DNA of 47,134 bases, taken from VMCP01 sp964645755 (GTDB taxonomy: Bacteria > Bacteroidota > Bacteroidia > NS11-12g > UBA955). The stretch lies in contig CAZYBT010000011.1 of assembly GCA_964645755.1 (NCBI GenBank), positions 1 through 47,134 on the forward strand, given 5' to 3'. The notes under the pieces were generated by a model. That model searched no databases. It was not told the origin of the DNA and saw nothing but the letters and a program-made list of their open reading frames with translations. Below, piece after piece: positions 17,638-27,279 of this stretch. The stretch's first letter is position 1, and every line of letters begins with the position of its first letter. The position numbers and the translations under genes were made by a program.

Positions 17638-19853
17638 ATGCAACAGAACAGTGTATCGCTAATAGATCAAGCAAAACAATTAGGCTTGTTGGAAGAAGAG
17701 TTTCACAAAATTTGCGAAATTCTTGGCCGTGAACCAAACTTCACAGAGTTGTCGATTTATTCGGTGATGTGGAGTGAACATTGTAGTTACAAAAACTCCA
17801 TTGTTTGGTTGAAAACTTTACCAAAGAGTGGTACTAAAATGTTGGCTGAAGCTGGCGAAGAAAACGCGGGTTTGGTTGATATTGGCGATGGTTTGGCTTG
17901 TTGTTTTAAAATTGAAAGTCACAATCATCCCTCAGCAATAGAACCTTATCAAGGTGCAGCTACTGGCGTTGGGGGTATTAACAGAGATATTTTTTCAATG
18001 GGTGCACGCCCAATTGCACAACTCAATTCCTTGAGATTTGGAAACATCGATACCGACCGAACAAAATGGTTGGTGAGAGGTGTTGTGAAAGGAATTGGCG
18101 ACTATGGGAATGCATTTGGTATTCCAACAGTTGGTGGTGAAGTTTATTTCGACGATTGCTACGAACANNNNNNNNNNGTGTTGGTATTGTTGAAGTCGGT
18201 AAAAGCATCTCAGCCGGAGCAGGCCCTGCCGGAAATCCTGTCTATATTTTCGGATCAGCTACCGGTAAAGACGGTATCCACGGTGCTGCTTTTGCATCTA
18301 AGGACATGAGCGACGATAGCATCAATGATTTGCCATCAGTTCAAGTTGGTGATCCATTCTGGGAAAAATTGATTCTTGAAGCTTCAATGGAAATTATCCA
18401 AACCAATGCCGTTGTTGGAATGCAAGACATGGGAGCTGCGGGTATTACTTGCAGTACCAGTGAAATGAGTGCCAAAACCGATGTGGGTATGGACATTCAT
18501 TTAGACAAAGTTCCGATGCGTCAAGCAGGAATGAAAGGTTGGGAATTGCTTCTCTCTGAAAGCCAAGAAAGAATGTTGGTGATTGTAGAGAAGGGAAGAG
18601 AAAAAGAAATTGAAGCTATTTTTGAAAAATGGGATTTAACATTCGCTCAAATTGGGATGGTAACAGATACCAAACACGTTCGCTATTTCATGAATGGTGA
18701 ATTGGAAGCAGATATCCCAGCAGAATCTTTAGTTTTAGGTGGAGGAGCGCCAGTATATAAACGTACTTGGAAAACCCCATCGTATTTTGAAGAAATTGAA
18801 AAATTTGACATCAATCAAATTCAGGATTTAACAATTGATGAGGCTAAATCAATGGCCCTTAAACTGGCTGCAGAGCCTAATATTGCCAGTAAAAAATGGA
18901 TATATGAACAGTATGATAGTATGGTTGGTACCGTAAATCAGTCTACCAACTTGCCATCAGATGCATCTGTTGTAAAAGTGAAAGGCACAAACAAAAGTTT
19001 GGCATTGACCGTTGATTGTAACAGCCGTTTTGTTCACGCAAATCCAAATATTGGAACTCAAATTGCTGTTGCTGAAGCTGCCCGTAATATCCGTTGTACA
19101 GGTGGTGTTCCTACAGCAATTACAAATTGCTTGAACTTTGGAAATCCATACAATGAGGAGGTTTATTTCCAATTTAAATCCGCAATTGAAGGTATGGGCG
19201 AAGCTTGTCGTAAATTCGATACTCCGGTTACCGGTGGAAACGTGAGTTTTTATAATCAAAGTACTTCAGGTCAAGCCGTTTATCCAACTCCAACTATTGG
19301 TATGGTGGGAATCATAGAAAAACCAGAACATCGCATGAGCCTTAATTTTAAAAATGAAGGTGATGCAATTGTTTTGATTGGTGAGGCTCACAACGATCTC
19401 GGTTCATCTCAATATCTTGCTAAAATTAAAGGTGTGGCATTGTCGAACTGCCCTACTTTCAACTTAAATGAAGAATTTAACTTACATCAGTTTTTAGAGC
19501 AACTGTCGCACAATCAATTGGCAGCAAGTGTTCATGATGTAAGTGAAGGAGGATTATTCATTACATGTTTAGAAAGTGCAATGAGTGGTCAATTGGGATT
19601 CGATATTTGCACCGATCAAAGATTTAGAAACGATGCCTGGTTATTTGGAGAGTCTCAATCTCGTGTAGTGGTTTCTGTCCCTCAAAATAAACTCGAAGAA
19701 TTGAAAAGCCTTGCTTCAAAATTTGGTATTTCTTCAACGCACATAGGAACAGTAACTAACGGTGAAATTGGCATCAATGGAGAAGTATTTGCAAATGTTG
19801 CTGAAATTGCTTATATTTACGATAATGCCATTGGCAATAAAATGAATGCTTAA
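17638..19853 (+). CDS. purL: Phosphoribosylformylglycinamidine synthase subunit PurL, interrupted by an assembly gap
   Basis: PurL converts FGAR to FGAM using ATP and ammonia in purine synthesis. The N-terminal part has LSIYSVMWSEHCSYKNS and the FKIESHNHPSAIEPYQGAA block; the part after the gap has GSATGKDGIHGAAFASKD and AVHDVSEGG-like motifs (SVHDVSEGGLF near the end). The two parts lie in different frames across ten N at 18168-18177. Comparison with the family (FD.CY.NPLVNAM.VG) suggests about 23 real bases are missing; any true gap of length 3k+2 restores the frame. So this is one intact gene of about 742 codons with a placeholder gap, not a frameshift. It is the small, separate-subunit form of PurL. 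The stop overlaps the next start as TAATG. Confidence 0.93.
18168..18177. other. Assembly gap (10 N) inside purL
   Basis: Ten N in a row. The placeholder length is wrong, because the purL frame changes across it; a real missing piece of about 23 bases would encode roughly NPLVNAM plus two split codons. Confidence 0.95.
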
Positions 19854-20983
19854 TGGGCGTACCTGTCAGTTTTTGGGAACAAAAATGGGCGGATAAAGCC
19901 GATATCGTAGTTGTTGGAGCCGGATTGGTTGGATTGCAATCTGCCATCCAGTTGAAAAAGAAGTTTTCACACCGCAAAGTTTGGATCGTAGAGGCCGCCA
20001 CAATGGGCAGTCCAGCCAGCTTGCGCAACGCAGGTTTTGCATGTTTTGGCAGCATGGGAGAAATTCTTGATGATGCCCAAAACATTGGAATTGATGCGGC
20101 TTTATCACTTTATGAAAATCGTTATAAAGGATTTCTGAAACTCAAAGAAAATTACGGCGAAGTCCAAATTGGATATGAAAATTCAGGCGGATATGAAATT
20201 TTTCAAAAACATGAACAATCAGTTTTTGACAATATTTCGGAGCATATAGATGAAATTAACCAACAACTTCATTCGGTTCACCATCAAATTGCTTTTCAAC
20301 TTAAAAATTCTGTCTCATTAGGAATGAATGTTCTCGAAAAAACCATTTTTTCACCGCCGGAAGGAGCCATTCAAACTCATCTGTTATATGAAACTGTGCG
20401 GAAACATGCACTTTCTTTGAATATTGAAATTTTTTCTGGTTTTCAACTTACAAATTTTGAGCAATTAAACTCTGAAAAATGGAAATTAAGCTTTGCAAAT
20501 TCAGAGGTTACTTTTACAGCCAATGAATTGGTAATCTGTACCAATGGATTCACTCAGAAATTACTTCCAATGCTAGATGTTCAACCGGCACGTGGACAAG
20601 TCATCGTTACAAAATCAATTCCAAGTTTACCGTTTAGGGGTATATTTCATTACGATAAAGGATACATTTATTTTAGAAGTTTAGGAACCCGAATTTTGAT
20701 AGGGGGCGCTCGAAATTTAGATTTTGATGGTGAAAATACTATGGATCAATCTAATACTCCGTTCATTGTAGATCATTTGCTTCATACGCTCGAAAATATT
20801 GTAGTTCCAGGTATAAAACCGGAGATAGAATACCAGTGGGCAGGCACTATGGGAATGTCTGCAAATCGTACCCCAATCATTGAAACCCTGCAACCACATC
20901 TTCATTGTTGTGTAAGAATGGGTGGAATGGGGGTTGCTCTTTCGGCAATTGCAGCTGAAAAATTGGCAATTTTAATAGATTAA
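19853..20983 (+). CDS. FAD-dependent amine oxidoreductase (DAO family)
   Basis: The 376-residue protein has an N-terminal Rossmann motif VVVGAGLVGLQSAIQLKK (G22-x-G24-xx-G27), an acidic strand end VWIVEAATMG, and the FAD contact TNGFTQKLLPML near 225. The C-terminal GGMGVALSAIAAEKLA closes the FAD site. This is the DAO fold of glycine oxidase, D-amino acid dehydrogenase and sarcosine oxidase. The substrate is not clear: the pattern GSPASLRNAGFACFGSMGE near 50 is typical of Bacteroidota DAO proteins of unknown substrate. No membrane segment or signal peptide is present, so it is cytosolic. The start overlaps the purL stop (TAATG), so translation is coupled to purine synthesis, but a metabolic link is only inferred. 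Confidence 0.82.
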   Translation: MGVPVSFWEQKWADKADIVVVGAGLVGLQSAIQLKKKFSHRKVWIVEAATMGSPASLRNAGFACFGSMGEILDDAQNIGIDAALSLYENRYKGFLKLKENYGEVQIGYENSGGYEIFQKHEQSVFDNISEHIDEINQQLHSVHHQIAFQLKNSVSLGMNVLEKTIFSPPEGAIQTHLLYETVRKHALSLNIEIFSGFQLTNFEQLNSEKWKLSFANSEVTFTANELVICTNGFTQKLLPMLDVQPARGQVIVTKSIPSLPFRGIFHYDKGYIYFRSLGTRILIGGARNLDFDGENTMDQSNTPFIVDHLLHTLENIVVPGIKPEIEYQWAGTMGMSANRTPIIETLQPHLHCCVRMGGMGVALSAIAAEKLAILID

Positions 20984-20992
20984 GCGTATTTT

Positions 20993-21000
20993 TACCTTCG
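20993..21000 (+). promoter_or_regulatory. Possible -7 element TACCTTCG
   Basis: TACCTTCG is one base from the TAnnTTTG consensus and ends 13 bases before the ATG at 21014. Support is weak because the gene also follows purL and the oxidoreductase closely. Confidence 0.3.
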
Positions 21001-21013
21001 TTAATTTGTACCG

Positions 21014-21556
21014 ATGGCTAAAAATTATTTAAAATGCATATGGTTTGCTGTATTTGTTTTTTGGGGGACAGTTGCCTGTGCCCAAACCAAAGCTTCCAAT
21101 CCTAAAGTATCTTCAACGGCAAAAAAGTCGAAGTCCCTCAAGAAAAAAAAGAAGAAAACTATTGTTGTTCCTGAAGAAGAAATTGAAGTTGAAATTGGAC
21201 GTGGCGACACTGCCGTGATTGGTAAAACAGCTTTAGCAGAATTTGTGCATTTGGACATTTACAGACGAACCAGATGGGATCCAGACGCTCCCGGATACGA
21301 TACAGCAACCGGAAATGGATTTTATCAATCATTTTTTAAAGGCGATTATGATGCTGCCGAGTTGCCTTCACTTTATGCTGGTCGTAAATTTGTGATATTG
21401 GGTGTTGAAATTTTAAAAAATAAAAACACAGGCAAGGATATGAATATCATGTATTTGCATGGAGATGTAGAGAACTCAGTGATTTGGGTTGATTTCGATA
21501 GAGCGGTAGAAACCCGTGAAATTTCATTTATTCCCTCTAAAAAGAAAAAGTCATGA
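21014..21556 (+). CDS. Unrecognised secreted protein with Lys-rich N-terminal segment
   Basis: I do not recognise this 180-residue protein. It begins with a signal peptide (hydrophobic 9-21, then ACAQT). A basic segment follows (residues about 37-48, KKSKSLKKKKKKT), then an acidic one (PEEEIEVEIGRGD). The folded part, about 60-175, contains VHLDIYRRTRWDPDAPGYD and a predicted beta-rich end (KFVILGVEILKN, VIWVDFDRAVETREISF), closing with another Lys cluster. It is therefore probably periplasmic or outer-membrane associated. The stop overlaps the start of the PolX-like gene in ATGA, so the two are coupled, an odd pairing for an exported and a DNA-repair protein. It may be a lineage-specific family. 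Confidence 0.7.
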   Translation: MAKNYLKCIWFAVFVFWGTVACAQTKASNPKVSSTAKKSKSLKKKKKKTIVVPEEEIEVEIGRGDTAVIGKTALAEFVHLDIYRRTRWDPDAPGYDTATGNGFYQSFFKGDYDAAELPSLYAGRKFVILGVEILKNKNTGKDMNIMYLHGDVENSVIWVDFDRAVETREISFIPSKKKKS

Positions 21557-23220
21557 TCGACAATTCGAGCATTTTAAGCCAATTGAATCTTTATGCCAAA
21601 TTAAGTGAACTGCACGATGAAAATCCGTTTAAATATAAATCGTTTTCCACTGCTGCATTTAATTTGAAAAAAATCAAAGAGCCATTTGCGGAAATGGATC
21701 TTCAGGATTTGTTGAACATACAAGGAGTAGGGAAGTCGGCTTTAAATGCCATTGAACTCATCATTCAAACTGGTACTTTTCCTGCGTTGGAGGCCTGTTT
21801 AGAAAAAACTCCGCGAGGAATTGTAGAAATGCTCAACATTAAGGGGTTGGGACCAAAAAAGGTAAAAGTCATTTGGGAGGAAATGCAGATTAATTCGGTG
21901 AGTGATCTGTTGGATGCATGCAGGCAAAATCGCTTGGTAGAAACAAAGGGATTTGGAATCAAAACCCAAGCGGATATTATTAAGGCTATTGAATTTTCGC
22001 TTACTTCTCAAGGGAAATGGCATTATGCCCGCTTGATGGATAAATGCAACAATTTCAAGTCAGAATTAAAATCTATATTTCCGGGTTTTATGGTTGAGTA
22101 TTCTGGTGAATTTCGACGTTGCTTGCCTATAATCAACCGTTTGTTGTGCGTAACAACCATCGATTTGATGGAACTTTACGAATATTTAGAAGGCGAATCA
22201 ATTGAATGTTCTGTAAATGATGATGAAATATCTTTTTTGTTTGAAGAACAGGTTCCATTTGTTTTTTTATGCACCGATTCTATGAGTTTTGAAAAGGTTT
22301 TATTTGAAACCACAGGTTCTGAGGAACATTTAAAAAAGATTGATTACCAACCAAATGAATTTGATATTGCAGGTAGCGAAGAGGCATATTATGAGTCTAA
22401 AAATATTCCTTATATTATCCCTGAGCAAAGGGAGGGTAGAGATGAATTGGTATACAATATTGATAGTCAGCATTTTGTAGAATATGGACAATTGAAAGGA
22501 GTGCTTCACAATCACACCAATTACAGCGACGGGTTGAACACGCTTAAGGAAATGGCGGACTATGCCAAATCACAACACTTTCAGTATTTGGGAATTTGCG
22601 ATCATTCGAAATCGGCAGGTTATGCAAGAGGCCTCGATGAAGACCGAGTATTGCAACAAATGAGGGAAATTGACGATCTCAACTCGAAAATGGCCCCATT
22701 CAAAATTTTCAAAGGCATTGAAAGCGACATACTTTCAGATGGTAGCTTGGATTACGATGATTCGTTTTTATCGAAATTCGACATTGTGGTCGCCTCAATC
22801 CATTCAAACCTTAACATGTCGGAAGAAAAAGCTCATGAACGATTGATTAAAGCAATTGAGAATCCATATACCACTATATTGGGACATTTAACGGGCCGGT
22901 TGTTATTGATGAGAAGCGGTTACCCGGTGAATCATGAATATATCATTGATGCATGTGCGGCCAATCATGTTTGCATTGAATTGAACGCGCATCCATACAG
23001 ATTGGATATGGATTGGACGTGGATTCAATACGCTCAAAATAAGGGAGTTTTAATAAGTATTAATCCGGATGCTCATGAAAAAATGGGGTACCACGACATG
23101 TATTTTGGCACAATTGCGGCAAGGAAGGGTGGGCTACTCACAAAAAACACGCTGAATGCCTATACGCTAGTGGACTTTGAAAATTATTTATTGAACCGAC
23201 GTAAAATAAAGCAATTGTAA
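21553..23220 (+). CDS. PolX-like HHH/PHP protein with degenerate polymerase site
   Basis: The 555-residue protein follows the bacterial PolX plan. Residues about 5-130 form the 8-kDa and helix-hairpin-helix part (LLNIQGVGKSALNAIEL near 55 and MLNIKGLGPKKVKVIWEEM near 94). Next is a remnant palm domain (about 170-300) and then a PHP domain (about 314-555). The palm motif that is normally GS.RR......GDIDIL reads SGEFRRCLPIINRLLCVTT near 182, so both catalytic Asp positions are lost. The PHP metal site looks whole: HNHTNYSDG, ICDHS, FKGIESDIL, VASIHSN, ELNAHPYRLD and INPDAHE. It is therefore likely a PHP phosphoesterase or 3'-5' exonuclease rather than a polymerase. Its ATG overlaps the previous stop (ATGA) and its stop overlaps the next start (TAATG). 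Confidence 0.85.
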   Translation: MIDNSSILSQLNLYAKLSELHDENPFKYKSFSTAAFNLKKIKEPFAEMDLQDLLNIQGVGKSALNAIELIIQTGTFPALEACLEKTPRGIVEMLNIKGLGPKKVKVIWEEMQINSVSDLLDACRQNRLVETKGFGIKTQADIIKAIEFSLTSQGKWHYARLMDKCNNFKSELKSIFPGFMVEYSGEFRRCLPIINRLLCVTTIDLMELYEYLEGESIECSVNDDEISFLFEEQVPFVFLCTDSMSFEKVLFETTGSEEHLKKIDYQPNEFDIAGSEEAYYESKNIPYIIPEQREGRDELVYNIDSQHFVEYGQLKGVLHNHTNYSDGLNTLKEMADYAKSQHFQYLGICDHSKSAGYARGLDEDRVLQQMREIDDLNSKMAPFKIFKGIESDILSDGSLDYDDSFLSKFDIVVASIHSNLNMSEEKAHERLIKAIENPYTTILGHLTGRLLLMRSGYPVNHEYIIDACAANHVCIELNAHPYRLDMDWTWIQYAQNKGVLISINPDAHEKMGYHDMYFGTIAARKGGLLTKNTLNAYTLVDFENYLLNRRKIKQL

Positions 23221-24197
23221 TGAATGAAATCATGGTTGTTCGCTTCAGTTCAATTGGCGATATCGTTTTGTGTACGCCGGTTTTTAGGCTTTTGAAAAAA
23301 CAATTTCCAGGGTCGAAAATCACTTTTGTTACAAAATTGAAGTTTGCTCAATTATTGAAGGAAAATGAGAATATTGATAGGATATTGTGTTGGGACGATG
23401 AAATTCAGAGGAAGGATTTAACCAATTTAGAATTTGATGCAATTGTTGATTTACATTCTAATTTGAGAAGTTCGATAGTGAAACTCCGTTTTTGGCAAGT
23501 GCCTAGCGTGAGTTTGAGCAAGAAAAATTTAAGTAAATTCATGTATTCCATGACCAAATGGAATATTTTCAAGGTCGATTCGGTGGTGAAACGATCGATT
23601 GCTATTTTGAAGCCTTTTGGAATTGATGATGATGGAATGGGATTGGATTACGGTGTTCCATCAACGATTCAAATAGCTGCGCCCGAGATAAAACATTTAG
23701 ATGATTTTGCTGTAGTGGTTTTAGGTGGAACATATGCGACTAAAAGAATTCCTGAAAATAAATTGGAAGAATTATTTGCAGATTTGCAAAAAAATAAAGT
23801 TGTATTAATTGGGGGGACAGAAGAGCGGGAGGTAGGCGAGAGGTTGGCGCAAAAATTCCAAGGTAGGGTATTTTCGATGTGTGGTAAACTGAGCATCGAT
23901 GAGTCTGCGGAATTCATGAGAAGATCGAAAGTTGTGATTTCGGGAGACACAGGAATGGCACATATTGCGGCCGCTTTGGGGAAGCCCATTGGCTTAATCT
24001 GGGGCAACACAGGAAGTGGATATGGTATGTTTCCTGTGATGAAGAAAGGTGCGGAAATCAAACATTTTGAAGTAGAAGATTTGAAATGTTGGCCATGTTC
24101 AAAATTGGGTCATGCCAATTGTCCGAAGGGGGATTTTCGATGTATGCAAGGTCAAAAAATGAATGAGGTGAGCAAATTCATTGAAAAATATTTGTAA
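23220..24197 (+). CDS. Family 9 glycosyltransferase (heptosyltransferase-like)
   Basis: The 325-residue protein matches glycosyltransferase family 9. It opens with MVVRFSSIGDIVLCTPVFR, the N-terminal loop of ADP-heptose transferases, and has VVLGGTYATKRIPENKLEEL near 160 and the sugar-nucleotide site GDTGMAHIAAALGKPIGLIWG near 241. Near the C-terminus are four Cys (CWPCSKLGHANCPKGDFRCM), also common in this group. It should act on the cytosolic face of the inner membrane, adding a sugar, probably a heptose or related residue, to lipid A core. The acceptor cannot be told. It is coupled to the PolX-like gene by TAATG. No other LPS core gene is nearby. Confidence 0.88.
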   Translation: MNEIMVVRFSSIGDIVLCTPVFRLLKKQFPGSKITFVTKLKFAQLLKENENIDRILCWDDEIQRKDLTNLEFDAIVDLHSNLRSSIVKLRFWQVPSVSLSKKNLSKFMYSMTKWNIFKVDSVVKRSIAILKPFGIDDDGMGLDYGVPSTIQIAAPEIKHLDDFAVVVLGGTYATKRIPENKLEELFADLQKNKVVLIGGTEEREVGERLAQKFQGRVFSMCGKLSIDESAEFMRRSKVVISGDTGMAHIAAALGKPIGLIWGNTGSGYGMFPVMKKGAEIKHFEVEDLKCWPCSKLGHANCPKGDFRCMQGQKMNEVSKFIEKYL

Positions 24198-24235
24198 TCA
24201 CTTCAAAAAGAGCGAAAAACATACATTTTTTTCCT

Positions 24236-24243
24236 TATTTTCG
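24236..24243 (+). promoter_or_regulatory. Possible -7 element TATTTTCG before secDF
   Basis: TATTTTCG is one base from TAnnTTTG and lies 35 bases before the secDF ATG at 24279, in the 81-base gap after the glycosyltransferase. It is a reasonable start for a separate secDF transcript. Confidence 0.4.
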
Positions 24244-24278
24244 CGACCCGAATATTGTTATTAAGAGAATAATTCACA

Positions 24279-27218
24279 ATGAAAAGTAATAAAACAGTCG
24301 TAATTTTTTCAGTGGTATTGGCATTGGCATGTTTGTACCAATTGTCGTTCACTTTCAAGGCAAAAAGCTTTGAAACTGAGGCTCATGCATTTGCTGCAAA
24401 AAAGGCAAAAGCAGGTGAAAATGAAAAAGATGCATATCGTAGATATATCGATAGCTTAGGAAACAAAGAATACTACAATTTCTTGGGAATTGTTGGCTAC
24501 ACATACTTTGAATGCAAGCAAAAAGAAATCAACTTAGGTCTTGATTTACGTGGAGGTATGAACGTAACTCTAGAAGTTGAAAAAGACGCTATTGTAAAAG
24601 TATTGGCTAACGATCCAAAAGATGCGGATTTGAACAAAGCATGTAAAATTGCCGATGATGCAGTGATCAAAAAAGGAACAGATTATGTAGATGCTTTCGT
24701 TACAGCTTTTAAAGAGATTGCTCCTAGCAGAAACATGGCTACATTGTTTGTTAAAGGAAATAATTCTGTGATTCAGCAAAATAGCAACCAAACAGAAGTT
24801 GTAAACTATTTGCGTTCTTCAATTAATACAGCAGTTGCAAACGTTAAGTCGGTAGTTGAAAAACGTATCAACCAAGCCAATGTAACACAACCAGTGGTTC
24901 AAATTGTTGAAGGTGGTAGAATTAGTGTTGAATTGCCAGGTGTTGACAATCCTCGTAGAATGGAGGAATTGGTTGAAAAAAGTGCTAAATTGGAGTTTTT
25001 TGAGGTTCATAGTGGTTTAGAGGGTGTGAAAATCCTAAATAGTTTGATCAAAGCTTCTACGCTTGCGTCTTCAGCTGTAGTTGACACAACTGTTGCTGAT
25101 TCAAACAAAATTGCCGATTCAGTAACAGCTAAAGCTCCTGCCACAAAATCAAATGAAAAGAGTGTTTTAGCATCATTGTTAAAACCTTTTGGTAAAGGTG
25201 AAGGGTCATCCATTTGCACCATCAAAGGAATTAACCGTGAAAAGTTATTAAAAATATTGTCTGACGCGAAATATCAAGCGATTCTTGAGCCATCAGTGAA
25301 AATTGCTTTCAGTGCTAAGCCAATGGATTATGATATGAATGGGAAGCCACTCACCAACTCTGACGAATACTTCGTTTATTTCTTGAAGCGCGATAGAGAT
25401 GGAAATGCGGCACTTTCTTCAGAGGAAGAGAATATCATCACAGATGCTCGTGAAAATACAAATCAAACTGGTCAGTTAGAAGTTTCTATGGAAATGACAC
25501 CATCGGCTGCTTCTCGTTGGGCTCAAGTTACAGGTGCCAACATTGGAAAATATATTGCAATTGCTCTTGACGACAGGGTGTATACGGCTCCAAGTGTAAA
25601 TCAGAAAATCAGCGGTGGAAATAGCCAAATCACCGGTAATTTTGACATCCGCGAAGCACAAGACTTAGCAAACGTATTAAAAGCGGGTAAATTACCTGCT
25701 CCTGCAAGAATCGTTGCAAGTGAAGTAGTAGGTCCTTCTTTGGGAGATGCTTCGATTGCACAAGGTTTCATGGCGTTGATTTTAGGCTTCTTGTCAGTTG
25801 TTGTTTTCATGGTTGTTTATTACAACAGAGCTGGATGGATTTCAATCGTTGCCGTATTGGGTAACGTATTCTTGATCATGGGTGTGCTCTCGAGCTTGGG
25901 TGCAGCCTTAACATTGCCAGGTATGGCGGGTATCATTTTAACAATTGGTATGGCGGTTGACGCGAACGTGTTGATTTATGAGCGTATCAAAGATGAACTG
26001 GCTCAAGGTAAAGCAATGAAGTCTGCAATCAATGAAGGATTCAAACATGCCATGAGTGCTATCATCGACTCAAATGTAACGCATTTGTTGGCTGGATTTA
26101 TCCTTACATTCACAGGTGCTGGACCAGTTTATGGATTCGCAATCATTTTGGTTATCGGTATCTTCAGCTCATTGTTCACTGCTTTGTTTATCACAAGATT
26201 GTTGTTAGACAGAAGAGCAGACAAAGGACAAGACACAAAGTTTGGTTTCGAATGGAATAATAATTTCCTTAAAGGTAAAAATATTGATTGGGTTAAAAAT
26301 AGAAAGAAATACTATTTGTTCTCATCTCTTGTAATTGTAGCGGGTATCGTAGCATTCATTACCAAAGGTGGTATCACAACTGGTATTGATTTTAAAGGAG
26401 GTAATTCTTTCACAATTCAATTTAATCCTGACAAAAAATATAACACAGATCAAATCAAGGAAGCTTTAGACAAAGGATTGCCAAATTCTAGCAACGAGGT
26501 TAAAACTTTTGGTTCTGAAGGTCAATACAAAATTTTAACAACCTATTTATTAAATGAACCAAGCAAAGAAAGCAAAGCGAAAGTTGAAACCGACTTGTTG
26601 AAATCACTTTCTGAGTTTGATTTGGTAAAAAACAAAAAAGGTGAAGGACCAGTATTGCAAGTATCAAACGTAACTCCAACCATTGCTACTGAAATTAGAA
26701 ATAAATCTGGTTTCTTGGTAATGTTAACAGTTGTAGGTATTTTCTTATTCTTGGTATTCCGATTCCGTAGCTTGGCTTATGGGGTGGGTGCAGCCATCTC
26801 TTTGGTGCATGACTTGGCTTTGGTATTATCGGTTTATGCAATTGTAGATGGTGTTGTTCCTTTCCCTACTGAGTTCGACCAGCATTTGATTGCGGCTTTG
26901 TTAACCTTGTTGGGTTACTCAATCAACGATACAGTAATTGTGTTTGACCGTATTCGTGAATTCTTAACGTCTAAGCGTTCCGATAAAGACGATACTACCA
27001 TGATTAACATGGCATTAAACGACACATTGAGCAGAACCATCATCACTTCATCTACAGTATTTGTAGTGTGTATCATTTTGTTCTTGTTCGGCGGTGATGC
27101 TTTGAAAAACTTCTCTTTTGCAATGTTAATTGGTGTTGTAATTGGTACCTATTCTTCATTGTGTATTGCTACACCGATTGTGGTAGATATCACATCTAAG
27201 AAAAAACAAAAAAAATAA
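24279..27218 (+). CDS. secDF: Protein translocase subunit SecDF (fused)
   Basis: A single 979-residue chain joins SecD (about 1-640) and SecF (about 660-979), the usual Bacteroidota form. SecD has the P1 head (LGLDLRGGMNVTLEVE near 87), an inserted low-complexity Ala/Ser/Thr/Lys stretch near 260-300, and the helices with TIGMAVDANVLIYERIKDEL near 565. SecF begins after an N-rich loop with ITTGIDFKGGNSF near 702 and has LTLLGYSINDTVIVFDRIRE near 876. The complex uses the proton gradient to pull exported proteins through SecYEG from the periplasmic side. Codon use looks strongly biased toward a few codons, consistent with high expression. A hairpin terminator follows, 23 bases after the stop. 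Confidence 0.97.
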   Translation: MKSNKTVVIFSVVLALACLYQLSFTFKAKSFETEAHAFAAKKAKAGENEKDAYRRYIDSLGNKEYYNFLGIVGYTYFECKQKEINLGLDLRGGMNVTLEVEKDAIVKVLANDPKDADLNKACKIADDAVIKKGTDYVDAFVTAFKEIAPSRNMATLFVKGNNSVIQQNSNQTEVVNYLRSSINTAVANVKSVVEKRINQANVTQPVVQIVEGGRISVELPGVDNPRRMEELVEKSAKLEFFEVHSGLEGVKILNSLIKASTLASSAVVDTTVADSNKIADSVTAKAPATKSNEKSVLASLLKPFGKGEGSSICTIKGINREKLLKILSDAKYQAILEPSVKIAFSAKPMDYDMNGKPLTNSDEYFVYFLKRDRDGNAALSSEEENIITDARENTNQTGQLEVSMEMTPSAASRWAQVTGANIGKYIAIALDDRVYTAPSVNQKISGGNSQITGNFDIREAQDLANVLKAGKLPAPARIVASEVVGPSLGDASIAQGFMALILGFLSVVVFMVVYYNRAGWISIVAVLGNVFLIMGVLSSLGAALTLPGMAGIILTIGMAVDANVLIYERIKDELAQGKAMKSAINEGFKHAMSAIIDSNVTHLLAGFILTFTGAGPVYGFAIILVIGIFSSLFTALFITRLLLDRRADKGQDTKFGFEWNNNFLKGKNIDWVKNRKKYYLFSSLVIVAGIVAFITKGGITTGIDFKGGNSFTIQFNPDKKYNTDQIKEALDKGLPNSSNEVKTFGSEGQYKILTTYLLNEPSKESKAKVETDLLKSLSEFDLVKNKKGEGPVLQVSNVTPTIATEIRNKSGFLVMLTVVGIFLFLVFRFRSLAYGVGAAISLVHDLALVLSVYAIVDGVVPFPTEFDQHLIAALLTLLGYSINDTVIVFDRIREFLTSKRSDKDDTTMINMALNDTLSRTIITSSTVFVVCIILFLFGGDALKNFSFAMLIGVVIGTYSSLCIATPIVVDITSKKKQKK

Positions 27219-27240
27219 TTAGAACTTCGCATTAAATACG

Positions 27241-27272
27241 AAAGCGGGGTTATATGCCCCGCTTTTTTTTTT
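27241..27272 (+). terminator. Rho-independent terminator after secDF, in the lysA leader
   Basis: AAAGCGGGG (27241-27249) pairs with CCCCGCTTT (27257-27265) around the loop TTATATG, followed by a run of ten T (27263-27272). It should end the secDF transcript. The T-run stops only 7 bases before the lysA ATG. Confidence 0.85.
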
Positions 27273-27279
27273 GAATAAA

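Noticed and set aside
17638..18309. purL read as a truncated gene followed by a second fragment
   Set aside because: The break coincides exactly with the ten-N gap and conserved motifs continue on the other side in a frame that a real gap length would restore.
24212..24244. GCGAAAA / TTTTCGC pair before secDF as a terminator
   Set aside because: The loop is long and the stem AT-rich; the right arm is better read as part of a -7 element.
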